Assembly (NCBI GenBank): GCA_030762175.1 | Contig: CM060834.1 | Location: 68,243,501 to 68,307,500 of the forward strand | Source of the DNA: Metallyticus violacea | Taxonomy: Eukaryota > Arthropoda > Insecta > Mantodea > Metallyticidae | DNA: 64,000 nucleotides | Direction of reading: 5' to 3' | Shown: positions 12,170 to 24,079 of the stretch, in pieces | How the letters are laid out: the number at the start of each line of letters is the position of its first letter | How positions within the stretch are numbered: position 1 is the first letter of the stretch | Made by a program: the position numbers and the translations under genes | Notes under the pieces: model-generated | The model's database searches: none | The model's input: only the letters and a program-made list of their open reading frames with translations | What the model was told of the DNA's origin: nothing

Positions 12170-12925
12170 TGTCCCTAAGAAGAGCTACAAGAGGATAGCT
12201 GTTATTCGCCAATGCGATGAGCTAATTCGCATAGGTTGTGTACAGTAGTATTACCCTGTATGCTTCGCTTTGTTACAGTTTTGTTCATCAGATCACTCGT
12301 TTCAAGTTGACGTTCGATGGTTTTCCATGTATTCCTGCTTCTTGCTATTCTGGACCATTGTGAACCTGCCTGTGCCACGTGGATGTCCAGCATGGTAGTC
12401 TATACGTCCATCTGTCCATCTGTCCATCTGTCCATCTGTCCATCTGTCGTCCTGCATCCTCGCTATGTGACCTCTTAATTTCCACTTCAGTCTTGCAAAT
12501 CTTTCTGTGGTGTCTGTTGTTGATGTTATTTGTTCTAACGCTTCGTTGGAGATTTGTACCTTATTGTTATTCCTAATATCCTGTGTTCCACTTGCATTCA
12601 TCTGTTTGTTTGTAGCGATCACGTGTGGCAACGTATTTCTGGATATATGCAGGTTTCTAGTGCTTCGAATTTAAGCTTTTTGCTATTTTCCTGTCGGAGA
12701 GTATAAATTGAAGGGACCAGAAAGCCCTCGATGCTAAGGATATTCATCTGTTTATTTCTTTTTCCGTCTTGTGCTTGAAGGAAATTAACTGTCCTAAGCA
12801 TACACATTCCTTTACATATGGTATAGAGTTACTCCATCTATTGTGACTGGAGTTTCTATTCTATTTGTCATTAACTGTATTTCTGTCTTATTCATTGATT
12901 GCCATGCCGCTTTGCAGGCCTATCT
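12170..12925 (-). pseudogene. 5'-truncated LINE, C-terminal reverse-transcriptase part
   Basis: Read on the minus strand from about 12925 down, shifting frames, the peptide pieces are: MTNRIETPVTIDGVTLYHM, then LGQLISFKHKTEKEINR-like sequence, then SLKFEALETCIYP, then TERFARLKWKLRGHIARMQDDRW, and finally QAGSQWSRIARSRNTWKTIE. This order (TNR..TPVTIDG, LKFE.LETCIYP, LKWKWAGHIARM.D.RW, W..IA..R..WK) is the stretch after the palm of RTE-like or related LINE reverse transcriptases. Several frameshifts and stops, an 8-bp repeat expansion inside DDRW, and loss of everything upstream make it dead. The exact clade is not decided by what is left. Confidence 0.85.
12406..12448. repeat. 8-bp tandem repeat inside the LINE
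   Basis: About five copies of (GTCCATCT) on the + strand, equivalent to ATGGACAG on the coding strand. It overlaps the codons of the conserved DDRWT motif and turns it into an R-W-T-D-G-Q-M-D repeat. Confidence 0.93.
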
Positions 12926-12929
12926 GGAG

Positions 12930-13740
12930 GCAAAAAGTACCCATTTGTTTCGGTTTAAGAAAACATTTTCTGATAGCCAGATTTAAACATGAATGCTGGA
13001 TGCACATATCTGATCCGGACCGAGATCTTAACTGCAAAACTAAATGTTATGCAGGCATGCATACAAATGGGGTTTTCATACTTGCTGGCTTGCGAACGCG
13101 CCTAAATAACACCTCTGTGCGCATCCCTGATGCAAACCTTCCAAGCTCATCTTCCCCTCAAGATGTTATTTATACCCACTTGCTAAAGCGTCGCCAACTC
13201 CCGAATATGTTTAAAAATACCGCCTAGGCATTCCAGCATCTCATATGCGAGGTATAATAACTGCTAGAGTTTCAAAAGATAGCTCACAGCGTTTCTGAAA
13301 GACAGCCCTTTCAACCTAAAGACCATTGTAACTGGAAATCGCATGCTATTCTTTTTATGGAAACTTTTATTTGTAATATTTGCACTATCATTTTCTTTCT
13401 TAAACATAGAAACTGCATGTGATTTCTGAAATTAATGTCAGATCCTCAAAATACTAGAATGGTGAGGAAAACAGAAACAGAATGGCTCATAAGGAAAGAT
13501 TTTAAAATAGATATTCAATAGAAACAGGGGTTATAATTATTGACAATTTTTATTTTCTGCAAAGAACTAATAGTCTTATCTATTTGTGATATATAAAATA
13601 TAGAATACACGCTTAATGTATTTATTACATTGCGAACTCCCTGTTTATATTGTGTTGACTGTCCTTATTGTAATATCTGTTGGTTTCTTTTCTTTCTTCA
13701 CTTTCTCTCTCCGTCTTTTGCGTTCAGTCCAGATTGAAGC
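12930..13740. other. no gene recognised
   Basis: A 120-codon open frame runs 12865-13227 on the + strand but overlaps the LINE at its start and has no recognisable domain. The rest is AT-rich with nothing seen. Confidence 0.5.
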
Positions 13741-13781
13741 TCGCTTCTTATAACTCTACAATATATTATATTATATTATAG

Positions 13782-13835
13782 TGTCTTATAATATAATATT
13801 ATATATTATATATTGTAATATAATATTATAAGACA
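13782..13835. repeat. AT-rich inverted repeat
   Basis: TGTCTTATAATATAATATTA at the left pairs with TAATATAATATTATAAGACA at the right, with two mismatches. It is followed with no gap by a second hairpin. Confidence 0.8.
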
Positions 13836-13871
13836 GGAATGATGACACACCAAAGTGTGTCATCATTCCTG
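13834..13871. repeat. perfect 17-bp hairpin
   Basis: CAGGAATGATGACACAC (13834-13850), loop CAAA, then its exact reverse complement (13855-13871). It lies 14 bp from a SINE-A end. There is no T-run typical of a terminator, and as eukaryotic DNA it is more likely a foldback footprint. Confidence 0.95.
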
Positions 13872-13885
13872 CAAACTTTTATTTA

Positions 13886-14153
13886 ATTGTGTTTAACGCC
13901 CATTTTTACTGCTGAGGCATCAAAGGCGTTGGACACTGGTAATAGAGGTGAAATGATAAATTGGGAAAGGGTTTTTTAAAACAAGAAAACGTTCCAGATT
14001 TACGTTTAGGGTACTTCCCTGGCATTTGCAATTTATGATAGAGGAAACGTGGAAAAAATACTCAGTCAGGGAGAACGGTCCTGGCAGGAATCGAACCCCA
14101 GACACGCCGCTCACGAGTCGACGCCTTTACGACCTTGGCGACTCACAGCGGTG
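13886..14153 (-). mobile_element. SINE-A copy
   Basis: Reverse orientation copy of the tRNA-headed SINE-A family. The head end (box A region) lies near 14110-14150 and reads GTCGTAAAGGCGTCGACTCG on the minus strand. Box B overlaps the GGAATCGAACCCC at 14087-14099. The body carries the family marks CCCTGACTGAG, GGAAGTACCC and the GTGTTTAACGCCC end at 13888-13900. Divergent from the 44-51 kb copies, so older. No target duplication seen. Confidence 0.9.
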
Positions 14154-14248
14154 TTCCTCCACACTAAACTCTGATGTTTTTCATTTGATAAAGACAAATA
14201 TATTTTTGTACAGATCACTGATATATTTTAAAGCCTTTTCTCCATATT

Positions 14249-14250
<2 letters not shown>

Positions 14251-14285
<35 letters not shown>
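14251..14285. repeat. poly-T run (35 nt)
   Basis: Homopolymer on the + strand about 100 bp beyond the SINE-A head, with no retroposon recognised attached to it. Confidence 0.95.
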
Positions 14286-14289
<4 letters not shown>

Positions 14290-14290
<1 letters not shown>

Positions 14291-15035
14291 CTCCTTTGGA
14301 GCTTCCTTTCGAAAGCATCAAATCATTGTTCATGTTGGATAGCTGTATTTGTAATTGGGTGAACGATTGTTTTAAATTTTTATTTCATTATCACAGTAAA
14401 TTGTTCTGGATAAATTTTACTCGCTTGTTGGTTTCTTAATTATCATAAATATTTGGGAGTTCAGAGTTTGCTCCATATATATCCACCATTTCAATGTTAT
14501 GTTCTATCTAATTTCTGTACGCCGCATTTGTGTCTGCTCAGCAGTTATCTTATTATTTTTATTTTATTTGTACCTATCGATATCGTTAGAGAAAATTTTA
14601 AAGTTATTTTCTGTAGAAATTATGTGTTGAATAATATACAGCACCACATCATTTACCCAAAACTCTTTCTCTGAAGCAAGTGCATTATTATACATACAAG
14701 TCAACTGAAATGGTGTTTGGTATTGTATTTTGATACATTTAACATTAACAATTCCCTATATTGATCACATTTCATGCATTTATTGGTCAAGAAAGAAGAC
14801 TTTCTTTTATATTTGTTACTACCTTACCTCAGAAGCACTCCCCAACAGTCTCCCGTCATGGCAAGATCCATCTACCTTAATATTGCTTCATGGTGAGGTT
14901 CTAGTAGAAGCCTTCTCCCAGTTATCACTTACAGACTCTTTATTTTGAGGGAGACTTTCCAAATGAACGTTTAAAAAAAAAACAAATTTGCAATTAATGT
15001 TTTATCGCACTGTGGCAAATTTGACATCAATTCTT
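14290..15035. other. no gene recognised
   Basis: AT-rich sequence with short open frames. Nothing recognised. Confidence 0.6.
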
Positions 15036-15039
15036 GAAA

Positions 15040-16115
15040 GTTTAACCAGGCATAACCCATTTTCTGATTGCTTGATCGCTAAAAAAACAGGAAATACACA
15101 TTTAAAGGCTTTCCAAGCATCAAGCTCACGTTTGTTTAATGCATTGTCAAATTCTGGATGATTAAGAAGTTTTCGAATTTCAGAATTCCCCCTTAAATTT
15201 TGCTATTAAAGTTAGGGAACAAGGTTCTTAAAAATGTCGTCTTCTTTGTCAATTCCTTTAATGGAAATCTTTATCAGTCTTATATTAGTAGAACGTGCTT
15301 CACGTTGGCGTCTCCCGCTTAAAATGCACACCGTTCAGCCCAGTTCAATGCACTGGCACAGGAAAAAGTATAGTTCGTAAAACCGCCTTGCTATTCTAGA
15401 ATCAATGTTATAACTTTTAAGTTAGCATATTTTTTCCAGTATTAATTATGGTAATTTACAGAATGTAACTTAATACAATACTTTCACATGTTTCAGTCAT
15501 GTCAACAATGCGCTACTAGGATTGCTTTGAGGTAACCTTTGAAGAAGCCATTTAATCAACGATTTCACAAGCCCATCAATGTGAACACAAAATACACGAA
15601 AAAAAAAAAACGCAGAAAAGAATTCGTGCCACTTTCTAAAAATTCCGTTGTTAACCACTTCCACTGCTGTAATCTCGCATACATTTCATCCCCCACTATG
15701 TCGCCGAGTTCAGTTTCTTCAATAAAACGAGGTTCTCTACTTTCAGAAATGAAATGCAGCTTATATATGCTGAATTAGCAACGCTTTGGTAAATATCCTC
15801 GTCTAGTTCTTCAGCGGGTGATGTGACAGGTTTCTTGGCAGAAGCACAATCTGGGTAAATAACATATAATTTATTTTTCTTCGAAAATCCCATTGTAACT
15901 GTTAAGCAGAAGTAACAATCATTGTAATGATTCGATTTTTGTCTCCAAATCATTTGAATTACGATGGGCTTAGCACTTCGCTAACCACATTCTTAGGTTA
16001 ACTTCACAAGATTTGCAGCATATATGTGGCGACCAGTTCGTCTTCATTCCCAATGACATAGCCGAAATACAGATGGTAGACATGTTTCACTTTCTGCAAA
16101 ATCGGTTTTTTCTGT
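15040..16115 (-). pseudogene. decayed gene of a repeated 'DCYFC' uncharacterised family
   Basis: On the minus strand, in order: VKHVYHLYFGYVIGNED (about 16115-16060), SPHICCKSCEVNLRMWLAK (about 16040-15985), MIWRQKSNHYNDCYFC with KNKLYVIYPDCASAKKPV (from 15953), GDIVGDEMYARLQQWKW (about 15700-15655), and EIRKLLNHPEFDNALNKREL plus DAWKAFKCVFPVF (about 15190-15090). From memory, an uncharacterised protein family repeated in arthropod and cnidarian genomes has this same order: a YHLYFG / WAPH..C..C / WREP..H..DCYFC / YPD.PSA.RPV N-terminus, then an E..AW.AF..V...FLGN segment. The cysteines suggest a zinc-binding N-terminus. Stops and shifts interrupt it throughout. Its function is unknown, and the multicopy nature suggests a mobile or captured gene. 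Confidence 0.75.
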
Positions 16116-16119
16116 AATT

Positions 16120-19100
16120 TGATCACAAATTTACCGCACACATAACAAGATATTTATACCTATTCTTTTGTTTTTCCATACGTCCAAGAATTTACTCATA
16201 GGTGTATATTGATTGAAATACATGTAATACACAAATTTACACATAATACAGTTCAAGACACTTGACTGCTAAATTAAAAGTACTTTATTTTACTTATAGT
16301 GATCGATATAACTATATAATGGATGATAACTGTTTATTTAAATGTATTGCTGTAACATAAATGGGATGCAACATCACTGAACTTGAGCTTTCTATGTCAT
16401 CTTTAATAATGAAGAAGAAATTAGTTACTCAAAATTGGTGCAAGATAAAAACATTTGATCGCCCTTTTTTAAATTTACAAATAAAATTGTAATGAGTTAG
16501 TGTATTTCCTTAATTTCTACAAGTCTCGCTGACTAGTGTTTTCAGTCCAATTCCTACCGCATGTGCTGCTATATCCAGATAAACTTCAAGATTCTGTCTT
16601 AGTCTTGCCAAAATTCTAATACATAATCTTAGACTAATATATGAGCTGCTTCATTCAACACAGTAGAATTCAACGAAATATATATTTTTCCCATAACATA
16701 TTTTAAGTAGTGGAACTTTTTTGAAACCTCTAATTGAGGAGCCTGATAATTCAGTTTGATATATGATAATTTTTATGGATGCCACTATGACTCATCATTT
16801 TAACAGATATCCCCAATTCAGCGTAGCTTCTGTAATTCAGACCTGTACTGGATTTGTGTGTTTGACTAAAGTCTACAAACAATACCTGTATAATTTTATT
16901 CTTCAAAATTTTCACTAATCTGTATTACTGTGAATTTAACTATGCATATATTTCCGTAGAAAGTTTGCCTATACCTGAAATATTATTAATTTTTTAAGTC
17001 AATGTCTAACAGATCTGGGAAACGTGTTATTTATTAGTTTCATTTTGGAAAGCGCTGTTTAATGAAAACATTTATCACTGATCTGTATATTAAATAGTTC
17101 CGCAAAATATTTCGATCACTACGTAGATTTATCCCGAGTTTATTCCTTTCCGTATTTCTTTACATTTTTTTATAATTCCGCTTCTATCTTGAACCCGAAG
17201 TTCTTTCTGATCTCTCCTTTTCTTTCTTTACTGAACTGGCGCTTTTCGGTTTTACGTTTTCTACCTGCAATCTTACGAAAGTTTCTTATTCTCTTTCAGG
17301 TATTGCTAATATGCCGTTATTTCTTTTCTATTTGCCTCTGCACTCATCATCTTCCGACTTCGGCTGGTCTTCAAGCATCTCATTTGTTGTTTCCTTCATT
17401 ATGCTTCGTATATTTTCTCCTGCGGTACACTTTCTTCTTGTAATGCTAACAGTGTAACTCCTTTGGAATCCTTCAATATGCTTGTATTTTATTTTCCGTA
17501 ATTTAAAATTTTACATTTTAAATTCTACTTATGCTATATTTCACAGCACTAAGTTATCTGTTCCAAAATTGATGACTCCTGGACATTTTCACGCGCATCC
17601 TGATGTAGATCATTTATACCTACCGGGTGTAACAATAAAGAAAAGCCAAACTTTCAGGACACATTCCACACTCTTATAAGAAAATACGTTACATGGACAT
17701 GGTCCGGAAACGTTTTGTTACAACTTTTCGAAGTACATGAAACACACAGGAATAAAACGCGCTAGCGTACCACTTGAAACTCTTTCTTACATGAAATATT
17801 CAAAATGCCCTCTGGTTACGTCTGTTACCAGTTCTGTTACCAGAACTTTTGAGACATTTGTGTTTTTTTAACGACAGGGATGTTTAGTTATCATTACCTT
17901 TATAGTGGTAATATTTTGTTCCTCCTAAGAAAGAAAGAAAGAAAAACACACGCACGCACACACTAACGTTGGAACCTGAAATTACTAAACTTAAGAATTT
18001 GCACATTACAATATACATTAAGAGTAATCGTAAAGTAAACAACTGATTACGTGCCTAACTTCTCCCCTCCCGTATATATCGTTCATTTTGCATTTTCCTT
18101 GAGGCAGCCAATGAAAGCATAATTTTTCTTCCATAAACATTTCCAAGACAGTTTCGATGATCAATTCAAAAGACGAAATAAAGGCCTGAAATCTGTGATG
18201 TTTAAATTATGCCGTGGAGCCTGGGTTCGAAGCCACAGCTCTCAGGATGGAGGCAATATGTTATCCATCGTATCTGATATTAATTTCAACTAAAACTTGC
18301 AAGTAATTCATTAACATAATGAAAACAGGAAAGTTAATGCTAAAACGTTTATTGGTAAATAACTGTGCTAAATTAAAAAGTAAGATTTTTAACATTTACA
18401 ATTGGCCAAAGTTTGTCTACTGATTCAAGCTACAAATGGAAGAAAGCGAGAAAGGAAAAGGCAAAGAAAAAAAGAAAGGAGGGAGAAAGAAAGAAAAATA
18501 ACATGCTCTAACAATTGCGTCAATGATAAACTCCCCTGTGGAAACTGAAATCCTATTCTTGAGCTCTTATTTGCGCAGAGAATGTCGATTCTGAATGACT
18601 GCTCTCCAGATGTGCATATAACCAGAAGTACTGAAGGAATGCATTACCAGTCTCAAATACACCTCTACTCCATTACAGCAGCTTTTCTCCGTCTTCCCCT
18701 TGTGCACCAAAAGGGAATTTGGCATGTGTGTGTGAAATATAACGCAAGAATGATATATATTTGTGCAATATTGAAGTGTTTTATCTTTTCAGCTTCTCTA
18801 GTTCTTGTTATTTTAGTTACGTTGTTCCAAAAATTAGTTTATTTTTCATTTTTATTACATATATTAAAAATCTGGGGATCAGAAGAAAATTTACGAGATA
18901 GTTTAATTATTTCTGTATGCAATAAAAGCGTTTCTTTATTAAGAAGCTCTGTGAAGTGGCAGACAAGACGCTAGAGACTCGAATAAATGTTTAATAGAAA
19001 CATTTGTGTCCCAGCTTTGTAGGGGAAGTAGAAGCTGGTTTGTATGAGAGCCCAAGAGCCGAGATGAAGGTTGAGAGGGACTTAACGCTGACCAATAGCG

Positions 19101-20045
19101 TTTTCTGTTGACACAATCGACTCGACAAACCCGGACTCCTTGAGGGTTAACAACGGCCTCTACATCCATCTCTATAACATTTTTTTCTCTATTTATCATA
19201 GATTTATTCAAAGTATTTTACAGAACTAGGGATATTTTTTCAAGTAAACGACCCTTAGGAAGTGCAGATTAAAAACGGGAAGATTAACCATTGTGCCAGA
19301 ATCCAGTAAATAGCATCTGCCTTGCCCAGGATGACACTTTTAACATCTGTATCCTTTAGAGTGACTTCAAGCGCTTTCAAAATACTAGGGTACACAAGAC
19401 ATTTTGTCATAGTACGAATCCGGCAAAATTCCCATGTTGCATGCTCACTCTTTCCTGCCCCATTCTTGTTCTCCTTTCTGACGCCTGAACTTCAACACCA
19501 CTAAGCCGGCTGGATTTCTTTGGCCAATGCTTTTGCATTTTAGTACTACTTCTGCAGTTTTAAATAAAATGTATATACGAAATGGTTCATTAAACTAATT
19601 TTTAATTACAATCGAACTTCAGTTATTTCAAAAAGCCGTCACCATGAACTAACTCATTTCAATTCGAATGATGCTGCTAGTCTTGCAGTAGTCACTAACA
19701 ATGATTCAGCAATTTCCATGTTTTCATTTTAATACTTAAACAATTGTTATGATAGATTGTTTCTCTTCATGACAACCTTAATATTTATATCTGCCCTTTG
19801 CCTTGAGTACGTTTTTATTCGCCTTAGCGTTTTCCTTGGTCGTGAACAGATGGATTTATCATGAAGATTTTTATTGACATTTAATTCTTTTTTTCAGACA
19901 TTCTTCTTAAATGTCTAAGTAAAACGTGTTTATGCTTTCGGTTGTTTCCTGATATTTTCCCTTTCCTTTGTTCAATCAACGTTAACTTCCTTAGGCATAT
20001 CTGAGTGACTGTACTCTCTCACGCTAGCTTAGATAAAGCAGTAGG
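16120..20045. other. no gene recognised (3.9 kb)
   Basis: AT-rich, only short open frames (longest about 130 codons at 18582-18974, with no recognisable domain). A box-B-like GGGTTCGAAGCC occurs near 18222 without a convincing box A. A GA-rich stretch lies at 18435-18500 and a (CA)-rich stretch near 17945-17965. Confidence 0.6.
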
Positions 20046-20046
20046 T

Positions 20047-20189
20047 ACCATTTCGTTGATTTACGACACGTAAAAGAACTTCAAACCTGAAAGGAGAGAC
20101 CTCTGAGCAAAATTTATCGACCATTTAACTCATTGAAATGAATGGATCGTTGATGACCTGAAATGTTAAAGAGAGTCCATAAATGAACC
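20047..20189 (+). mobile_element. SINE-B fragment (3' half)
   Basis: TTACGACACGTAAAAGAACT, AGACCTCTGAGCAAAATTTA, TCGTTGATGACCTGAAATG and GAGAGTCCATAAATGA follow the 3' half of the SINE-B consensus in + orientation. The tRNA-like head is absent. Old, diverged copy. Confidence 0.85.
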
Positions 20190-20194
20190 AAATC

Positions 20195-21545
20195 AAAAAC
20201 AAAAGCTAACTTACACGTTCCGTTTTCTATTTTCTTTGCATCATTAAAAATTAAATGTCTAGCTTTCTTGTGCTTTTTCATGTTCTAGATTCGTTACTAA
20301 TTCAAGGAATTTAATAATTTTGATTTTAAGTCTCTAGCTGCTGATTGAACTACCTCTTAGCTGCAGTCTTTGGTAATGTCTAGGAATGAAATAATGTTGT
20401 CTTTCTGGTAATTTTAATGTTTCATCTGTAGAATCATTAACTTTCTTAAGAGAGCTATTTCGAACCATGAGTCTGTAATTAACTAGTGAGTGTCCTACAA
20501 GATAGGCACAGCTTCTCTAATCCACTGTTTAAAATTATTTGCTTGTTTCAATCATGCACGTAAACCAGATGTAACTGAAAAATTTTCTGAAGTGAGCATT
20601 TTTTGAAGGTGTGTCGACAAGGAAGGAATTTGAGTGTTATGAAATATTTATTGTCTATCGATAGAGACTCTCAGCCTAAGGCTTCGGCCAATAGTTCAGA
20701 ATTTAACAATAGACAAATTTCACGCGGAGTGGTGTCGAATGGCAGTTTCCTATAGCTGAGTTCACCAGTGTTACTGTTGCGTTTTTCATTGACCTGAAGA
20801 CGGTTAACGAGGATGCCGTATTTAAAAAAAAAAAAGCATCACCTAGAGTCAAGGACTGGAGGTTGCTATTCTTGTCTTTTGTCAGTGCGTTCACTACCTT
20901 TCAAACGCTGTGCATTCTTGCCAAAAACACATCTATTATAATCTATTCAACTGACTTGTGGACTGTATATAAGAAGTAAAGCTAATGATGAGCTATACAA
21001 GCATAGAATTCTAGAGTGAACTGTACTTACAGAATGGTTAAATTACTTTTTTCGCTATGTATATTGTTTGACACGTGTTGTAAACAAACAAACAAATACG
21101 CTTGCAATGGCGCCAACTGCTTGATTTGGAACTTGAAATGTACCCGAGGGAAAAATAAAAGCCCACATCCCCTAGTTTCCAATACATAAAATTATAGTTA
21201 TAGAAATTATGTGTTTATGTTTTAAACAAACATTTCTAAACTACCCATCATTTCTCCAAGCCATTTTTTATTATATCCTAATTATTCCATGATTATTCTC
21301 TATAAGCTACACACATTTTTAGGTGTGGTTATACTAGTCAAATATTGAGTAATGGCTTATTAAAATTCACATATATCAATGCCCTTTGCATAAAACATGA
21401 AAACAAATCAATGTGTTATATTAGCATCTGAAAAAAAGTTTGTATTTAATTTGAAAGGGGAAAATATCTGAAAAACTTTTTTTTGTTTATTTTTTTTTCC
21501 CCCGTTCACGAAACATAGAAACAAAATTCATCATAAACCGCCTCC
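20195..21545. other. no gene recognised
   Basis: AT-rich sequence with short open frames. Nothing recognised. Confidence 0.6.
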
Positions 21546-21549
21546 TTTA

Positions 21550-21720
21550 CATAAGTTATAGCGATTGCGACTATTGATCCGGAGGTCCTGGATTCGAATC
21601 CCAGTCAGATAAAGCTGTCTTGGAAAGATTTTTTATTCGCTTTTCTTTACCCCGAGAAGGTAAATGCCGGATAGTTTTAACGCTCCAAGGACTCCGAGCT
21701 CATTTGCGCCATTCATTTCA
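21550..21720 (+). mobile_element. probable decayed tRNA-headed SINE (third family)
   Basis: A clean box-B-like GGATTCGAATCCC lies at 21590-21602 within GTCCTGGATTCGAATCCCAG, with a plausible but damaged tRNA-like stretch upstream (box A not clear). The downstream body AAGGTAAATGCCGGATAGTT differs from SINE-A and SINE-B. Confidence 0.45.
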
Positions 21721-21724
21721 TGCA

Positions 21725-23415
21725 TCCCTACGGACTTACATCTATAGTATTGAGTACACACAGAAGTCCCAAAGTGATAATAAATAACACGTCATTAAAA
21801 ATACATAATAATTTTAAAAATATTCACAGGTATGCACAATTCAACTTGTTTTTATTAAATTTGTCTTGTGTAGGACACTTTTCAGGAATTTTTGGGATTA
21901 ACTGGCCGCTTATAAATCCCCATATGATAGGATCCAGGTGGTCGCCTTTAAAATCCAGATTGCAGTAACATCAAGTGGAGCTTCTTAGCAGAGAAGAGCT
22001 CTACTTCAAGAGGATGCGCGCGCGCATCACTAGTGCACCAAGCACAAGATAACACACGTTGCCGCGAGCAGGGGGTTGACCTACATAATATCAATTCATG
22101 TGCGCTGCTGCCTCGCTTTTCAGGAGGAGGCTTCAGGCACAATTTCTTTTATTGCTGCTTTTAAGAGCCGTGTGCATATAACCAGTAAGGTCATGCTACC
22201 CGCTGCATGCAAAAATTATCGTCTTAACGAGCGGAATGGTCGAATACAAAACAAGAGTTCGTATCAACAGCCTGTATGTTGGATTCGTCAAAGTGATTAA
22301 TTTCATTATATCACTACTGTTTATTTGTGTTGACACCCTGGAGCAACGCAGTGGATACAATCTCAAAGTAGCACTTCAGTTCATAGAACTGAATTTGTAC
22401 GGCCCTGTTACATATTTTAGTTCTATGTCTGATTGGCATCAATCGTCGGTTATTCAATATAATGTCTGCATTACAGCACTCAAATATTTTGATTATGACA
22501 ACATTGGAGTTTTACCATCACCCAATTCATCAGTCTGCGACTATTTATGTCTACTGTTTGACCAACCACCATACCTAGGTATACCTTGATTTCCACAAAC
22601 ACTATTACAAGATTTTAGTTAACAAACTACAAAATATTTCAATATATATTCATATATTCATTTGCTTTTGATACGTTGTTCTCTCATGTATTCCAAACTC
22701 TTAACACCAATCATTCTCAAAATGATCCCACAGTGCCCTTACACAAAGTCGAAGTATTTCTGTTCAAGCATCCAATGGCTCCATCGGGAATTCCATCACT
22801 ACTAACTTTAAATGTCTTTTCTTTCAAGTCATACCACCAAGCACTGACCCCAAGGGGTTCAGGCCGGGCATGCTATAAGGACAATCTTGAGCACCAATAA
22901 AAGCAGAAATTATTCTCTCCAGATATGTTTGGTTTCACTCGGCATTGTCTTCAATCCTTTTTGACAGAAATGGATTTTATTGTTCCTCATTCTCCAACAA
23001 ACCAATAATGAGACAGGATGGTGGTTTCTTGAGGTTTTGCACAATCGTAACTTATGTACTCTGAATATAAAATTAATCAAAAAACCCCCTTTTAAGTCAC
23101 AAAGTCATCTATACAACATACATGTAGTTTGCAACAGCATACTGTGACTGCGCATTGGCAGATGGAGTCCCCAGATAGAACATCTCAACGCCGGTGTAGA
23201 GCCCCTCCTGAGTTATTCGAGCACCTCGAAAATTTCCCTTTTGTACCGGGGCAGAAACGTTTCAAAAGTGCAAGCCACCATCACATCATACCAACACACT
23301 TCGTCCTGACACTTTCGATTCATGGAATGAATTTGTATGAAATATGAGAGCGGAAAATTCATGGAAAGTAAATGACGCCAAAGTGACCATGGGAAATTAC
23401 GAAAGAAAGAAAAAA
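21725..23415. other. no gene recognised
   Basis: Open frames up to 117 codons (22236-22589, +) have no recognisable domain. On the minus strand near 22880-22820 the pieces MPGLNPLG and WWYDLKEKTF faintly recall the SPDLNPLD..LWG..K motif of Tc1-like transposases, but this is too weak to call. Confidence 0.5.
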
Positions 23416-23419
23416 CCCC

Positions 23420-23471
<52 letters not shown>

Positions 23472-23547
23472 TGATGATGATGATGGCCGATTCCAAGGGA
23501 ACTGAACCCAAGATCTCCTATTACCGCCTGAGCCACCCAGCTCGGTG
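23420..23547 (-). mobile_element. tRNA-like SINE head with (CAT)n(CGT)n tail
   Basis: On the minus strand 23547-23485 reads GAGCTGGGTGGCTCAGGCGG (box A like) followed by GATCTTGGGTTCAGTTCCC (box B like), then GGAATCGGCC. It runs directly into (CAT)n and (CGT)n at 23486-23420. The arginine-rich open frame over this region is an artefact of the triplet repeat. Confidence 0.55.
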
Positions 23548-23639
23548 AGTTGGCATTGGAACTCAAATCAGTATTATTTTTCGAAGTAGGATAGTGAGAA
23601 GTTGTAAATAAAATGTCCATCAAAAGTGGGCCACGCCTT

Positions 23640-24060
23640 CAACAAGTAAGGGAACCACTGTTCTGGTGTAGTGACGGTTAATTTTAATGCAAAACATTAA
23701 ACAGTGGTTACTTAATTTAATATTCTGAAGCATTCTGAATCGAGAGTTGCACAGCACAAAAATTATTTTAACTGCTGCAATTGATAGTTATCATCTGTAG
23801 CATAAACATCTCAAATCATAAGCATATTAAAGCTCGATAAAACATATACAAAAGAAAATGTACAACACTTTAATTTAAGTAATGAGCAATTTAAATATAA
23901 CCTGAAGAGTGTTCAACAAGTACTAAGAGATTTTTCTATTCCAGCACATGTACATTTCAGTTTCAATTACACTGGTTTGTTCTTCAATTCTTTGGCTATA
24001 CAGTGCAACGTTTCAGTTTAATGTTATTGCAAGCCTATGGCTTTGCGCCACCTAAGATGT
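23640..24060. other. no gene recognised
   Basis: AT-rich sequence with no recognisable feature. Confidence 0.6.
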
Positions 24061-24079
24061 CACTTGTCTCTCACCCATC

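Noticed and set aside
12865..13227. 120-codon + strand frame as a gene
   Set aside because: Its start lies over the antisense of a LINE coding region and the remainder matches nothing I recognise.
17570..17870. Stretch with CCGGGTGTAACAATAAAG and GACATGGTCCGGAAACG that looked like transposon flank
   Set aside because: No coding block, no inverted partner and no second copy in the window.
18205..18260. Box-B-like GGGTTCGAAGCC as a tRNA or SINE
   Set aside because: No box A or acceptor stem at the proper distance.
22660..22980. Minus-strand pieces MPGLNPLG and WWYDLKEKTF suggestive of a Tc1-like transposase end
   Set aside because: Only one short motif with no second catalytic region nearby; too weak for a call.
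23213..23623. Minus-strand open frame with a long arginine run after HHHH
   Set aside because: It is a translation of the (CGT)n/(CAT)n tail of a tRNA-like SINE, not a protein.
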